A stretch of DNA of 64,000 nt from contig JBAOKB010000020.1 in assembly GCA_037044905.1 (NCBI GenBank), forward strand, positions 248,001-312,000. The letters run 5' to 3'. The position numbers and the translations under genes are program-made. The notes beneath the pieces are model-generated. The model saw only the letters and a list, made by a program, of their open reading frames with translations, was not told where the DNA came from and did not search any database. This DNA is from Hortaea werneckii. Its lineage: Eukaryota > Ascomycota > Dothideomycetes > Mycosphaerellales > Teratosphaeriaceae. Shown here piece after piece: positions 43,094-53,011 of the stretch; positions within the stretch are counted from its first letter, which is position 1, and each line of letters starts with the position of its first letter.

Positions 43094-44837
43094 ATGCAGT
43101 TCATGAAAGACAGGAAGGGCGCTGACAGTCCTACGGAGGAGGTGGCCGTTGCCGACTCCCATAACGGCATCAACGCATCTGGACATCGACAAGAGCTTGA
43201 ACGTAACTTCGGACTATGGGCCATTGTCGGAATGGCCTTAACGGCCGGTAATACTTGGATCGCGTTTGGTGGCTCACTTGTAAGTTCTCGAGCCACGCTC
43301 CGGCGACTTGGACCCAACTAAATGCCTATCTGACGCTGTTCAAATCGCATTAGGCTGTTGCGATCTACAATGGAGGCTCGCCAGGAGTCATATACGAGTT
43401 CATCGTCGTCTCAATACTGTATTGGTTCGTGGCAGCATCGATCGCTGAGCTTGCGTCTGCCATGCCATCTGCAGGAGGAGGTACGTGAAAGCGGCGCAGA
43501 GATTTCCGGCTTTACAAGCTGATTCAGGAGCACAGTCTATCACTGGGCGACAGTGACTGCCGGGCGACATGGACGCTGGGTTGGTTTCTTCGCAGGCTGG
43601 TGGAACTTCCTCGCTTGGATTTTCGGTCTGGCGTCCACGGTGCAGATCCTTTCAACTCAGCTTACCAGCATGTATGCGGTAACCCATCCCGGCTTTGTTA
43701 CCGAACGGTGGCACGTATTCGTAACGTATGTCATTGCAACTTGGCTCTTCACCGCGATAGTCTTGTTCGCCAACCGGGCATTGCCGAAGATCGAACAGGC
43801 TGGCTTGTTCTTCCTTTTGGCAGGCGTCTTCATCTCCATCGTTGTTTGCGCGGTCATGCCGAGCGTCACCGGCAACGGGTATGCAACGAGCACATCGGTC
43901 TGGAAGGAATGGGTCAACTCGACTGGGTATACCAGCGATGGTTTCGTGTTTCTTGCTGGCATGCTCAACGGAGCGTTTGCGGTGGGCACTCCAGACATCA
44001 CCTCTCACATGGCTGAAGAAATTCCCAGGTCAGGCTACTAATCCAAGTCGATGTTGACTTCCAGCTAACATGTACAACAGGCCCAGCAGTAATATACCAA
44101 AGGCTGTCCTTGCTCAATACATCACCGGCTTTGTCACGGCTCTCTGCTATTCCATTGCTATCCTTTACGCCATTACCGACCTGGATGCTGTCTTGAACCA
44201 GTCTTATTTTTTCACATTGACCGCCATCTACGAGCAAGCTACCGGTTCGCCTGCAGGCACGGTCGGGCTGCTGGTGGTAATGTTCCTCCCACTCTTCGTC
44301 GGCATCCTAGGCGTGCATTTAACGGCAAGCCGCATGTTCTGGACGCTCGCAAGAGATCGTGCGACGCCATTTTCAACCTTTTTCGGGAAGGTCAACCCCC
44401 ATCTTAAGAACCCGGCGAACTCAATCGTATTCTGCGCTGTCCTCTCAACGATTCTGGGTTGCATCTACTTGGGCTCGGACACCGCTTTCATGGCCTTCGT
44501 CGGTTCCTTTGCGGTGCTTGGATTCCTCTCCTACATTTCGGCCATACTGCCTCATTTGCTGAGTCGACGGCAGAGTGTGCGTCCGGGAAAATTCTCCATG
44601 GGATCTGCGGGCTTTGTAGTGAACACGGTTGCAGTGTTGTTCATATTCGCCTTTACGGTGATCTTCTGCTTCCCGTTTGCTTTGCCGGTCGATGCAGCCT
44701 CCATGAACTACACATGCCTAATTGTCGGTGGTTTCACCATTCTCGTCGCGGCTCTCTGGGCATTCATTCAAAAGGGCTACGTTGGCCCGCAATACGTGCC
44801 GCTGGAGGCCGAAATGATGACAAAGAATGCTGTGTGA
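43094..44837 (+). CDS. APC-family amino-acid/amine permease (GABA/choline permease-like)
   Basis: Proton-coupled permease of the amino-acid/choline transporter group in the plasma membrane; substrate not determined. The exons are 43094-43279, 43354-43480, 43536-44028 and 44081-44837, giving 520 residues and about 12 membrane segments. Family blocks: ERNFGLWAIVGMALTAGNTW, YNGGSPGVIYEF, AELASAMPSAGG|VYHWATVTAG (across intron 2), FFAGWWNFLAWIFGLAS, GMLNGAFAVGTPDITSHMAEEIP|RPSSNIPKAVL (across intron 3) and SRMFWTLARDRATPFS. For intron 2 the GTACGT donor at 43481 with the CACAG ending at 43535 restores the consensus. The nearer CAG at 43527 would run into a stop within ten codons. The C-terminus is short, ending in TKNAV. 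Confidence 0.9.
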
Positions 44838-46137
44838 CGGGAATTTGTGGTGGCACTAGGAATGAGTCTAAACACTTTTGCAGAGACATTGTACTCACAA
44901 GACCTGGTGTTTCGACGTCCGCGGGAAGATTCTCGAGAATGGGGTAGCCCAATCAGCCTGAACTCCCATGGTTCCCACAGCCAGGAATCAAAGTGCCCAT
45001 CGGCGTTTGAAACCTATGCCACTTCGCATTGTTAGGGAGCTTCTCAGTTCCGCAGCGTGAGCCGCTCATGCGGAGATTGACGTGAATTACTTCCACATGT
45101 CGTTAGGAGATCATGTCCGTGACGATGATCATTGGTAACTGTGGTAAGTAAATGCAAATCCTCCACATGGATGTGCATGTGATGCCCACCTTAGCAACCT
45201 TAGCTAGCTCCGTGGGCTTGGCAACTGGGACCCTTTGCAGGATCTATCCGAAGCTCGAGCCAGCGGCAATGACTACCGACTTCGCGCTGCTCTAAGCCGA
45301 GGTTCTATGATCTCTACTTCACATTGCGTGACGTGTGTTGTGGCTTCCAGCATTAACCCTCTCTCATCCGCGCATGAATTGTATGACCTATTCTTGGTTC
45401 CTTTGGAAAAGGTCACATGCGATGACGGAGTATGTTTTGAAGAGCAAATAGCAACCACCGCAGCAACGGAGCGTAGAAACCTTGGCAACTGTAACGGCCG
45501 CCGCTGGCTGGAAGCCTGAAGCAATATCTAGCAAATTGGGAGCGACACCGCATCGACCAAGCGTGGATCTGCATCACCCGGCCCGACTTGTGTGAATGCA
45601 CATGAACTGGTCAACCTGATCAACCTGATCTTGAGTCATCCCCGCAAAAGCAGCCCCTCGCTCGAGGCAAAAGGCGGGGGCACCTGCATGACCTTCCTAT
45701 GCCGCAGCAATACACCTGCAGCTTTCGCCTCAATATGACGATATTCTTCGTGCCCGCTTCCTCTGCTGCATGAGCTACGACCCGTCAGGTCGCGTGAATG
45801 GCCAGGAAGGAACTGCGGGCACCGCAACGAGTACGGATTGGCAGGCACAAGCACGCGGTGGCCGTTACGCTTGAAGGCTTGGAAGGTCACCTGCTCTACA
45901 TGCACCTGCATCACGTACTCAAGACCCACCTATAGCCGTTCACCTTTCACTTTTTTCCAAGATTGTTGCAGTCGGCCCTTGCGGCGGTAGACCGAGTGGA
46001 AAGCTGCATTTCAAGAAAGTACAAGTATAAAAGCGAGTGTACCTCTTTCCTTCCCTGCATTGTAACACTTCACAACCCCTTTGTCACTGTGTCCCCCTCC
46101 CTTCATACCGTTCACACCTGCTGTTGCACCTTCCACA
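44838..46137. other. Intergenic upstream of the GH31 gene
   Basis: This 1.3-kb region is the permease 3' flank and the GH31 promoter. It holds a TATA box (listed separately) and a 9-nt tandem pair TCAACCTGA at 45611-45628. No gene was recognised. Confidence 0.5.
46026..46033 (+). promoter_or_regulatory. TATA box of the GH31 gene
   Basis: TATAAAAG lies 112 nt upstream of the GH31 ATG. It is followed by a pyrimidine-rich stretch, the classic arrangement for a highly expressed fungal secretory gene. Confidence 0.7.
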
Positions 46138-49100
46138 ATGGCAGTCCTTAGGCGCGCAGCTGGCGTTGCCGCAGCCCTCAGTGCTTTTGCTACCGCAACA
46201 CCAGTTCCCGCCCTCTACTCGAGGCAAAGCAATGGCGACCTCTCCTCCTGCCCCGGTTACAGCGCAAGCAACATCCAGACCAGCTCTACTGGCATGACGG
46301 CCGGCTTGAGTTTGGCTGGTGATGCTTGCAACGTCTACGGTGACGACATTCAAGACTTGACTTTGACTGTCGAGTATCAGACGGGTGAGTGAAGCGTAAA
46401 GCAATTTCTCCGGTTTTTGACGGGATACTGACCAAAGTCGTTTTCAATCTAGACTCCCGTCTCCATGTCCTGATCCAAGACGCCAACAACCAGGTGTACC
46501 AGGTGCCTTCGGATGTTGTCTATCGCCCCGATGGCAACTCGGACCACTGCAAGGAGTCCGATTCCGATCTCAAGTTCAACTATGTCGAGAATCCGTTCAG
46601 CTTCTCCGTCGTCCGCAAGTCCAACGACGAGGTCCTCTTCGATACTTCTGCTGCAAGCTTCGTCTTCGAATCGCAGTACTTCCGCCTCCGCACCTCTCTG
46701 CCTTCAAGCCCCAGCTTGTACGGTCTCGGCGAGCACACTGATCCGTTCATGCTCAACACAACCAACTACACGCGCACATTCTGGAACAGAGACGCCTACA
46801 GCATTCCCACCGGGACGAATCTGTACGGAGATCATCCAGTCTACTTTGATCACCGTGCAGCCAACGGAACTCATGGCGTGTTCCTGCTGAACTCGGATGG
46901 CATGGATGTGAAGATTGACGATACTGATGGACAGTACCTGGAGTACAACGCCATCGGCGGTGTGGTTGACCTGTACTTCATGGCTGGCCCTGGCCCCGTT
47001 GATGTGGCACAGCAATACTCAGAGGTAGTCGGCAAGAGCGCCATGATGCCGTACTGGGGCTTCGGTTTTCATCAATGCAGGTGAGTTGAATCGCATGAAT
47101 TTTGTTAATCCATTTAGATCCAAGAGCTGACAACAATCGATCCAGATACGGCTACCGTGACGTCTACGAGGTCGCAGAGGTTGTGGCGAATTACAGCTCC
47201 GCTGGTATCCCGCTCGAGACTATGTGGACCGACATCGACTACATGTACCTTCGCCGTGTCTTCACCCTGGATCCGTACAGGTACCCGCTGGACGTGATGC
47301 AGGAGCTGGTTTCTACATTGCATGATAGACAGCAGCACTACATTGTCATGGTGGACCCAGCTGTCGCTTACAACAACAACGACGCTTACTTCGAAGGTGT
47401 CGAGCAAGACGTTTTCCTCAAGCGTGATAACGGAACTCTATACAAGGGTGTGGTCTGGCCAGGCGTTACAGTCTTCCCAGATTGGTTCGACCCAAGCACG
47501 CAGGATTACTGGAACGGCCAGTTCGGTTCTTTCTTCGATGCAGACACCGGCGTCAACATTGATGCGCTCTGGATCGACATGAATGAAGCCGCAAACTTCT
47601 GCAACTATCCCTGCGCCAATCCCGAAGCGGAAGCAGAGGCCATGGGCAACCCCCCGCGTCCACCACCGATTCGTCTTGGCTCTCCACGCCAGATCCCTGG
47701 CTTCCCGCAAGACTTCCAACCAGTGTGCAAGACTGAGGTCACCTTCAGGGTGAATGCTAGCACATTCTATGGAGAGAACATCGTACTCATCGGCAGCGCC
47801 TTGACGCTTGGCGAGTTTGACGAGAGCAATGCCGTATCGATGAGCGCCGACAACTACCCCGTGTGGAGTGTGACGGTCGACATGCCTGCCGATGGTGACT
47901 TTACGTACCAATTCTTGCGCGCAGAGCCGGACGGCAGCTACATCTACGAGGACACCAACCGTACCATCAGCACAGGTGACTGCGGTTCGACCGATGAGAC
48001 TGATGTCCAGAGTATCACCACTTCGTCCCCCGACGGCTCCTCTAAGCTCAAGAGATCTGCCTCTTCAATTCCGCCCCAGGGAGCTGACTTGGCGAAGCGT
48101 CAATCATCTGGTGACCAGAAGGGTCTGCCTGACCGGGACCTCATCAACCCCCCATACATGATCGACAACGCTGCTGGCTCTCTTTCTAACAAGACGATTG
48201 ACACGTCGCTCACCCACTACGGCGGTTGGAAGGAGTATGACACTCACAACTTGTACGGCGCAATGATGTCTGAAACCTCTCGCATCGCCATGCTGTCTCG
48301 TCGTCCTTCCCTCAGGCCGTTGGTCATCACTCGCTCCACTTTCGCCGGCAGTGGCCGTCAAGTCGGACACTGGCTGGGTGACAACATCAGCGATTGGTTC
48401 CACTACCTGATCTCCATTTCGCAGATGCTTGACTTCGGTGCTCTGTTCCAGGTTCCGATGGTCGGCTCAGACGTCTGCGGCTTTGGCGGCAACACTAACG
48501 AGCTGCTGTGTGCCCGGTGGGCCACGCTGGGTGCGTTCTATCCTTTCTACCGCAACCACAATGAGCTCGGTAGTCTCTCCCAGGAATTCTACCGCTGGCC
48601 GCTCGTTGCCGAGGCCGCTCGCAACGCGATCAACATTCGCTACCAGCTGCTCGACTACTTCTACACCTCCTTCTATGAGCAGACCGTGAGTGGCACGCCC
48701 GCCGTGCAGCCCATGTTCTTCGCCTACCCTGAAGACGAGAACACTTTCCCTCTTGGTAAGTCTACCCTCTGACTCTTCATCCATCGAAAATCCCCACTAA
48801 CACATGTGTCCTCCAGGCTACCAATTCTTCTGGGGTCCCGGCATCATGGTCGCCCCCGTGACAGAAGAGAACAGCACTTCGACAACCGTCTACATGCCCG
48901 ACGACATCTTCTACGACTTCTACACGCACGAGGCCGTCCGCGGACAGGGCGAGGAAGTAACCCTCACAGACATCGACTACACGACTATCCCGCTCTACTA
49001 CAAGGGCGGCTCGATCGTCGCCATGCGCTCCAACAGCTCCAACACCACGACCGAGCTGCGCAAGGAGGACTTCGCCATCGTCATCGCGCCGGGTCTGGAC

Positions 49101-49415
49101 GGCACCGCCAAGGGCAGTCTCTACCTCGACGACGGCGTCAGTCTCGAGCAGGGCGCCACGAGCTACATCCACTTCCACTACAGCGCCAACGGCGAGTTCC
49201 GCATGGACGGCACCTTTGACTACGAGTCGGGCAACTCCATCACGAGCGTAATGGTGCTAGGTTCGGGCGACAACGGCGATGGCAAAGCTCCCGGTAACAG
49301 TGGTGGACACCGGAAGGACGGCGGACACGGCAAGGGCTCGATGGGCTGGCATGGCAAGGGCTCGCAGAAGTCGATGCAGATCCCGCTCACGGGACCAAAG
49401 AAGTTCCATGTTTGA
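46138..49415 (+). CDS. Secreted GH31 alpha-glucosidase with an internal CBM20 starch-binding module
   Basis: Extracellular retaining alpha-glucosidase acting on maltose, starch oligosaccharides or both. The exons are 46138-46384, 46453-47080, 47146-48755 and 48817-49415; all joins are in phase and give 1027 residues. Signal peptide: MAVLRRAAGVAAALSAFATA. The N-terminal beta-sandwich ends before the barrel, which begins near MPYWGFGFHQCRYGYRD. Catalytic nucleophile: Asp436 in WIDMNEAANFC. Acid/base: Asp704 in GHWLGDNISDW. Between them, about residues 486-575 form a complete CBM20 module (VTFRVN...FYGENIVLIGS...TNRTI) flanked by Pro-rich and Ser-rich linkers. The linker after it holds two Lys-Arg sites (594-595, 609-610). 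The barrel resumes at GLPDRDLINPPY. Many N-glycosylation sites are present. The C-terminus is a Gly/His/Lys-rich tail. Residues around the insertion match Aspergillus AgdA-type enzymes, so the enzyme class is secure. Confidence 0.95.
47726..47995 (+). other. CBM20 module inserted within the GH31 catalytic domain
   Basis: This stretch encodes residues about 486-575 of the alpha-glucosidase, within exon 3. It follows the CBM20 pattern of Aspergillus glucoamylase from end to end: VTFRVNASTFYGENIVLIGS, LGEFDESNAVSMSADNYPV, WSVTVDMPADGDFTYQFLRA, DGSYIYEDTNRT and a final DCG. Cys486 and Cys571 bracket the module and could pair. No intron borders the insertion. Confidence 0.88.
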
Positions 49416-49872
49416 TCGGGGCATGTTTTGGCACGGCGACGCGACGAGACGAACTCGGGCTCGAGTTTGATTTCGCCCATCCGCCCATTCTTCACGACGT
49501 TATGGTTATGAATCTTAGCATAGTTGCATGCAGGCACGCTGCCGGGTGATCTCGGTATCATTACGTAGATAGTACTTTGGCCCGAGCTGAGGAATATATG
49601 CCGGCTCGGCGGAAATTGACGAATATGTCCTTTACTATATGGTGTTTCCTATTCGCAGCTATTTGCTCTTCGGGTCACGTACTTGTTCGTTGACATTGCC
49701 TCCTCTTTGATTCGTTCTTCCCTAAAAAGGAAAAAAAAAAGGAAGAAAATCAAAGGGGAAGAGAGGTAAAGAATGGGTATAGAGGGGCATATGAAAACTT
49801 CCCACTACTGTACTCGCTATACATATACACATGTTTACAAAGGCGGTCGCAACATCCAAGAGGTAATCTCTC
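49416..49872. other. Convergent 3' intergenic region with A-rich tract
   Basis: This lies between the 3' ends of the GH31 and SHY1 genes. An A-run with flanking G (about 49722-49745) stands out. No gene was seen. Confidence 0.55.
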
Positions 49873-50934
49873 CTACCATCCAGTACTATGTCTTACACGT
49901 TCTCTCCCGCCTGCGACTGGCTTCTTGATAACCATCCACAGCATAATAGAAGTCGCGAACGACAGCGAGAACCAAGTGAAAATGTACTGCGTGTGATCTG
50001 TAGACAGCTTGTCAGCAAAAAGATCACAAAGAGAACGATGATTGAGAGAAGACATACTATTCCTCAAGTTGACCTCAGGTGGACGACCAATCGGTACACC
50101 CCTCGAGGCCCGGTCATACGACTGCAGCAGATCCGGCTTCATCGTCTCCTCGATCCAAACCGCCTGCGTGCCCGTGTGCTCTGCCATCTGGTAGACGTCC
50201 GGGAAGTACCACGCGTTCTCCTCCGGCTTGTTGGAGGGCGTGAACATGTTCTTCTTCCACGGCTCGCGGAGCAGACCTTCGACGATCACCTCGCCGGTAG
50301 GTAAACCGTCTGGCCGGCTCTTCTTGTCCGCCTTGTCCTTCGGTATCCAGCCTCTGCAGACGAGGACGGTCGTGTTGCCGGGGTAGCCTTCGAAGTGGTG
50401 CGATCTTTCTAGGGGCGTGATGACAAGGTACCCATCGTCGCCATCGTGCAGACGGGGCCCGATGAGCATTTCCTGGTCATGGCGGAATTTCCCCCTCGCG
50501 TATACTCGTCTGTAGTCGAAGTCCTTGATCGCGGTCGGGTCGATTTGGGGCGGGAGGGGTAAGGGGTCTCGGACCAGTCGATCTTCGAACCGAGCTATCA
50601 GTTCCGTCTTCCATCCTAATCGTTGGATCTGCCAGCATCCGAGGATGAAGGCCGTGATGGGGATCGCGGCGAGGAAGGCAAGACCGGCCTTGTTATGCTT
50701 CCGTCCGGTACGGACGAGAGTCGGAGGGTTGTCTACCACGGACTTGAAGTTGGGATCGATATCGGCCGGGTTGTTGGATTGACATCGGCGTTGCTGGCGA
50801 AGTAGGCTGGATGGTCGAAGGCGAGGTGTGTGGCGGCATTGTTGACATACCCAAGGCGCTTGTTGCTGGCTTGTATATTGCCGCCTACCGAGTGTCTGCG
50901 CGAAAGGACGCCAGAGGAGTTTGCTTCTCTCCAT
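49873..50934 (-). CDS. SHY1: SURF1-family cytochrome c oxidase assembly protein Shy1
   Basis: Mitochondrial inner-membrane assembly factor for complex IV (SURF1/Shy1), acting at Cox1 maturation. The exons are 50934-50058 and 49997-49873, giving 333 residues. The 60-nt intron joins EVNLRN|NHTQYIFTWFSLS, the conserved end of the family. The N-terminus is Arg/Gln rich with no acidic cluster, as for mitochondrial import. Membrane segment 1 is about residues 83-102 (AGLAFLAAIPITAFILGCWQ). The invariant WQIQRLGWK follows, then YRRVYARGKF, GYLVITPLER, TVLVCRGWIPKD, VEGLLREPWKKNMFTPSNKPEENAW in separate blocks, and segment 2 (FATSIMLWMVI). The open frame also reads through the intron without a stop. 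The upstream in-frame codon at 50940 is GTG; ATG is at 50934. The gene shares a 209-bp divergent promoter with the UBX gene. Confidence 0.95.
   Translation of the reverse strand: MERSKLLWRPFAQTLGRRQYTSQQQAPWVCQQCRHTPRLRPSSLLRQQRRCQSNNPADIDPNFKSVVDNPPTLVRTGRKHNKAGLAFLAAIPITAFILGCWQIQRLGWKTELIARFEDRLVRDPLPLPPQIDPTAIKDFDYRRVYARGKFRHDQEMLIGPRLHDGDDGYLVITPLERSHHFEGYPGNTTVLVCRGWIPKDKADKKSRPDGLPTGEVIVEGLLREPWKKNMFTPSNKPEENAWYFPDVYQMAEHTGTQAVWIEETMKPDLLQSYDRASRGVPIGRPPEVNLRNSMSSLNHRSLCDLFADKLSTDHTQYIFTWFSLSFATSIMLWMVIKKPVAGGRERVRHSTGW
49998..50057 (-). other. Frame-neutral 60-nt intron of SHY1
   Basis: The donor is GTATGT, the branch-like sequence TGCTGAC and the acceptor CTACAG. The length is exactly 20 codons and no stop is in frame, so retention would insert 20 residues just before the second membrane segment. 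That the spliced form is the normal one is supported by restoration of NLRNNHTQYIFTW. Confidence 0.85.
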
Positions 50935-51143
50935 CTCCACGGATTGGTATATTGTAGATGATGCAGACGATGGGGTGGCTCGGTAGTTTCACATGCTCGC
51001 GCCGGAATTCGTTCCGCTGATCTACGCGCCGCCTGGCTCGCCTGGTTGGAAGGCACGCAGCATCACCACTTGCTCCTCCTTGATACGTGCAAGCCTTCTC
51101 TTTTCCTATACGGCTTATAGAGTATCTTGATATTACTCTCGAG

Positions 51144-52631
51144 ATGTTTCACGAAGGCGACCTGAGTTCAGGCATCTCGACCGCGCTTCAGCAACAGAAG
51201 CTTGTCCTGTGCTTCGTTCGAGAAGATGGCAACGAGGAATCGGATACTTGGGAGAACAGTTGGTTGCATCAAGAGGACGAGAATGGAACGCCATTTGGCG
51301 AACGTCTGGTCCAAAAGGCTGTCTTGTTGAAGATAGAACATGGAAGTCAAGAAGCCGGCTTCCTGGGAGCTTTCTGTACAATCGATAACTCACCAATGAT
51401 CGTGGTGATAGACAAAGGGCAAGTATTAGAGAAGATAGAGAAAGGCATATCAGAAGATGAATGGAGGGAAAGAATTTCCAACATCTGTCGATTGGACCGC
51501 GACGATCAGGCCGCTGCTCCTTCGGCAACAGCAGATGAGACCCCTGCTGTGCCCCAGCCCTCACAGTCAGGACCAGCTACACAACCATCGTCACAAGGAC
51601 AACAACAACAATCTCTAGAAAATCTTTTCCCGAATCGTGCCCAGCAACACGAGGCATCGGCTGCAGCGCATCGAGAGGCCGAAGCGGCGGCCATAAAGGC
51701 TCGTCAGGATGCCCGCAAGAAGGAAGCCGAGGAGGCTTACGCAGCTCACAAAGGCAAAGGCAAGGCCTCAGAAGTAGCCGAAGAGACCGAGAAGCAGAAG
51801 GCTAGGGATGCATGGATCTATCAGCAGAAGCAGCGCAAAGATGAAGCTAAGAGAGAAAGGCAGCGTATTCTGAACCAGATTGAAGCCGACAAGCAAGAGC
51901 GGAAAGTACGGAGTCAAATGGCCAAGCAATCCTCCACCGAAGCTTCAGGAAACGCACAAAGCAGCCCATTGCCAGAAAGCAGATTAGCAGGTCAGCGAAG
52001 AAGCGCGGGAGCTGGAGGCATGTGCTCGATCCAAGTGCGTCTGTTCGACGGCTCAAGCATCCGCAATCGCTTCTCGATGTCCGCAACACTCGACAAGGAC
52101 GTCCGAGCCTGGATCAAGGAAGCTTCCCCTCCCGGACAAGGCGGTGTGGACGTGCCCTTCACCTTCCGGCAAATCCTAGCCCCCCAGCCGAGCAAGAGCA
52201 TCGAAGTCTCCGAAGAACACCAAAGCCTAGCAGAACTGGGCCTCGTACCAAATGGCACGCTCGTCCTAGTCCCTGTCTCCGGCTACACGGAAGCGTACAG
52301 TTCGAGCGGCGGGACCGGTGTTCTCGGCATGCTCTCAGGCGCCTGGAACAGTCTGCCCAACGTCTCCTACTTCCTCCCGTCCTTCTCGCGACTGTACATG
52401 GGCGGTACTTCGGACCCTCAAGAGCCGTCGAATGCCCAAGGCGCTAGTATGGCTGGGGCTGAAGCCGAGCCGCGAGACGAGGCGCAAGGGCAGGCGGGAA
52501 AGATGAGGGTCAAGACGCTGGCTGATCAGCGAGCCGAAGCGGCGAAGAAGGATAGGCAGGCGGAGTTCTACAATGGGAATAGTCTTGGCTTCGAAGGGAG
52601 GAAGGACGAGGATGGGAATGAGGGGAAATAA
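51144..52631 (+). CDS. UBX-domain protein (UBXN4/UBXD2-like)
   Basis: Cdc48/p97 adaptor, perhaps in ER-associated degradation as for the human UBXN4 relatives. Single exon, 495 residues from the ATG at 51144; the frame is open further upstream only through a GTG. Residues 1-115 form a thioredoxin-like UAS fold (ALQQQKLVLCFVRED, VLLKIEHGSQEAGFLGAF, SPMIVVIDKGQVLEKI). A long Ala/Glu/Lys coiled-coil stretch (about 170-270) is next. The UBX domain starts near 293 with CSIQVRLFDGSSIRNRFSMS and contains FTFRQILAPQPSK; the usual FPR tip is replaced by a less obvious loop. A hydrophobic C-terminal segment (VLGMLSGAWNSLPNVSYFLP) may be a hairpin membrane anchor, as in UBXN4. The identification of the class is good; the specific orthologue is not. 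Confidence 0.86.
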   Translation: MFHEGDLSSGISTALQQQKLVLCFVREDGNEESDTWENSWLHQEDENGTPFGERLVQKAVLLKIEHGSQEAGFLGAFCTIDNSPMIVVIDKGQVLEKIEKGISEDEWRERISNICRLDRDDQAAAPSATADETPAVPQPSQSGPATQPSSQGQQQQSLENLFPNRAQQHEASAAAHREAEAAAIKARQDARKKEAEEAYAAHKGKGKASEVAEETEKQKARDAWIYQQKQRKDEAKRERQRILNQIEADKQERKVRSQMAKQSSTEASGNAQSSPLPESRLAGQRRSAGAGGMCSIQVRLFDGSSIRNRFSMSATLDKDVRAWIKEASPPGQGGVDVPFTFRQILAPQPSKSIEVSEEHQSLAELGLVPNGTLVLVPVSGYTEAYSSSGGTGVLGMLSGAWNSLPNVSYFLPSFSRLYMGGTSDPQEPSNAQGASMAGAEAEPRDEAQGQAGKMRVKTLADQRAEAAKKDRQAEFYNGNSLGFEGRKDEDGNEGK

Positions 52632-53011
52632 GAACCTTTCTTATATCGTGGTCTGTACTTGTAACGAACGTTAACGGCAGATTTTTTTCACCCTTTTGAG
52701 CATCTCGGATCGACGCATTCGATATGTGAATTATCGTAGTCGTCCTGATACTCGCACAGGATGGACACCTGCCCAGGGCGGATGTTCGTACAGGACGTCA
52801 CCCGCTTGGATGGATGATAGAGAGTACCTAGTACCTGGGACGGCCGTTCTCAAACGTGCCCGCTTTGAGTATTAGTTGGCTCAGTCCTTCGCTAGTGGGG
52901 GGCTTGGTGAGCATCATACGAACTCATAAAATTTGCAGGTTTATGCTTTGGATGATCAATGATGTAGATAAAGTTGGTATGTGTATGTACATGGTTCTAA
53001 AATCCCACCAA
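52632..53011. other. Convergent 3' intergenic region
   Basis: This 380-bp region lies between the 3' ends of the UBX and D-lactate dehydrogenase genes. No feature was recognised beyond a T7 tract near 52684. Confidence 0.55.

Noticed and set aside
43485..43527. Alternative permease intron 2 with donor GTGAAA and acceptor at 43527
   Set aside because: It is in phase but inserts extra residues. The GTACGT donor at 43481 with the CAG at 43535 restores the family consensus AGGVYHW.
45500..46137. AmyR-type CGG-N8-(C/A)GG sites upstream of the GH31 gene
   Set aside because: A by-eye search found CGG triplets but no pair with the right spacing.
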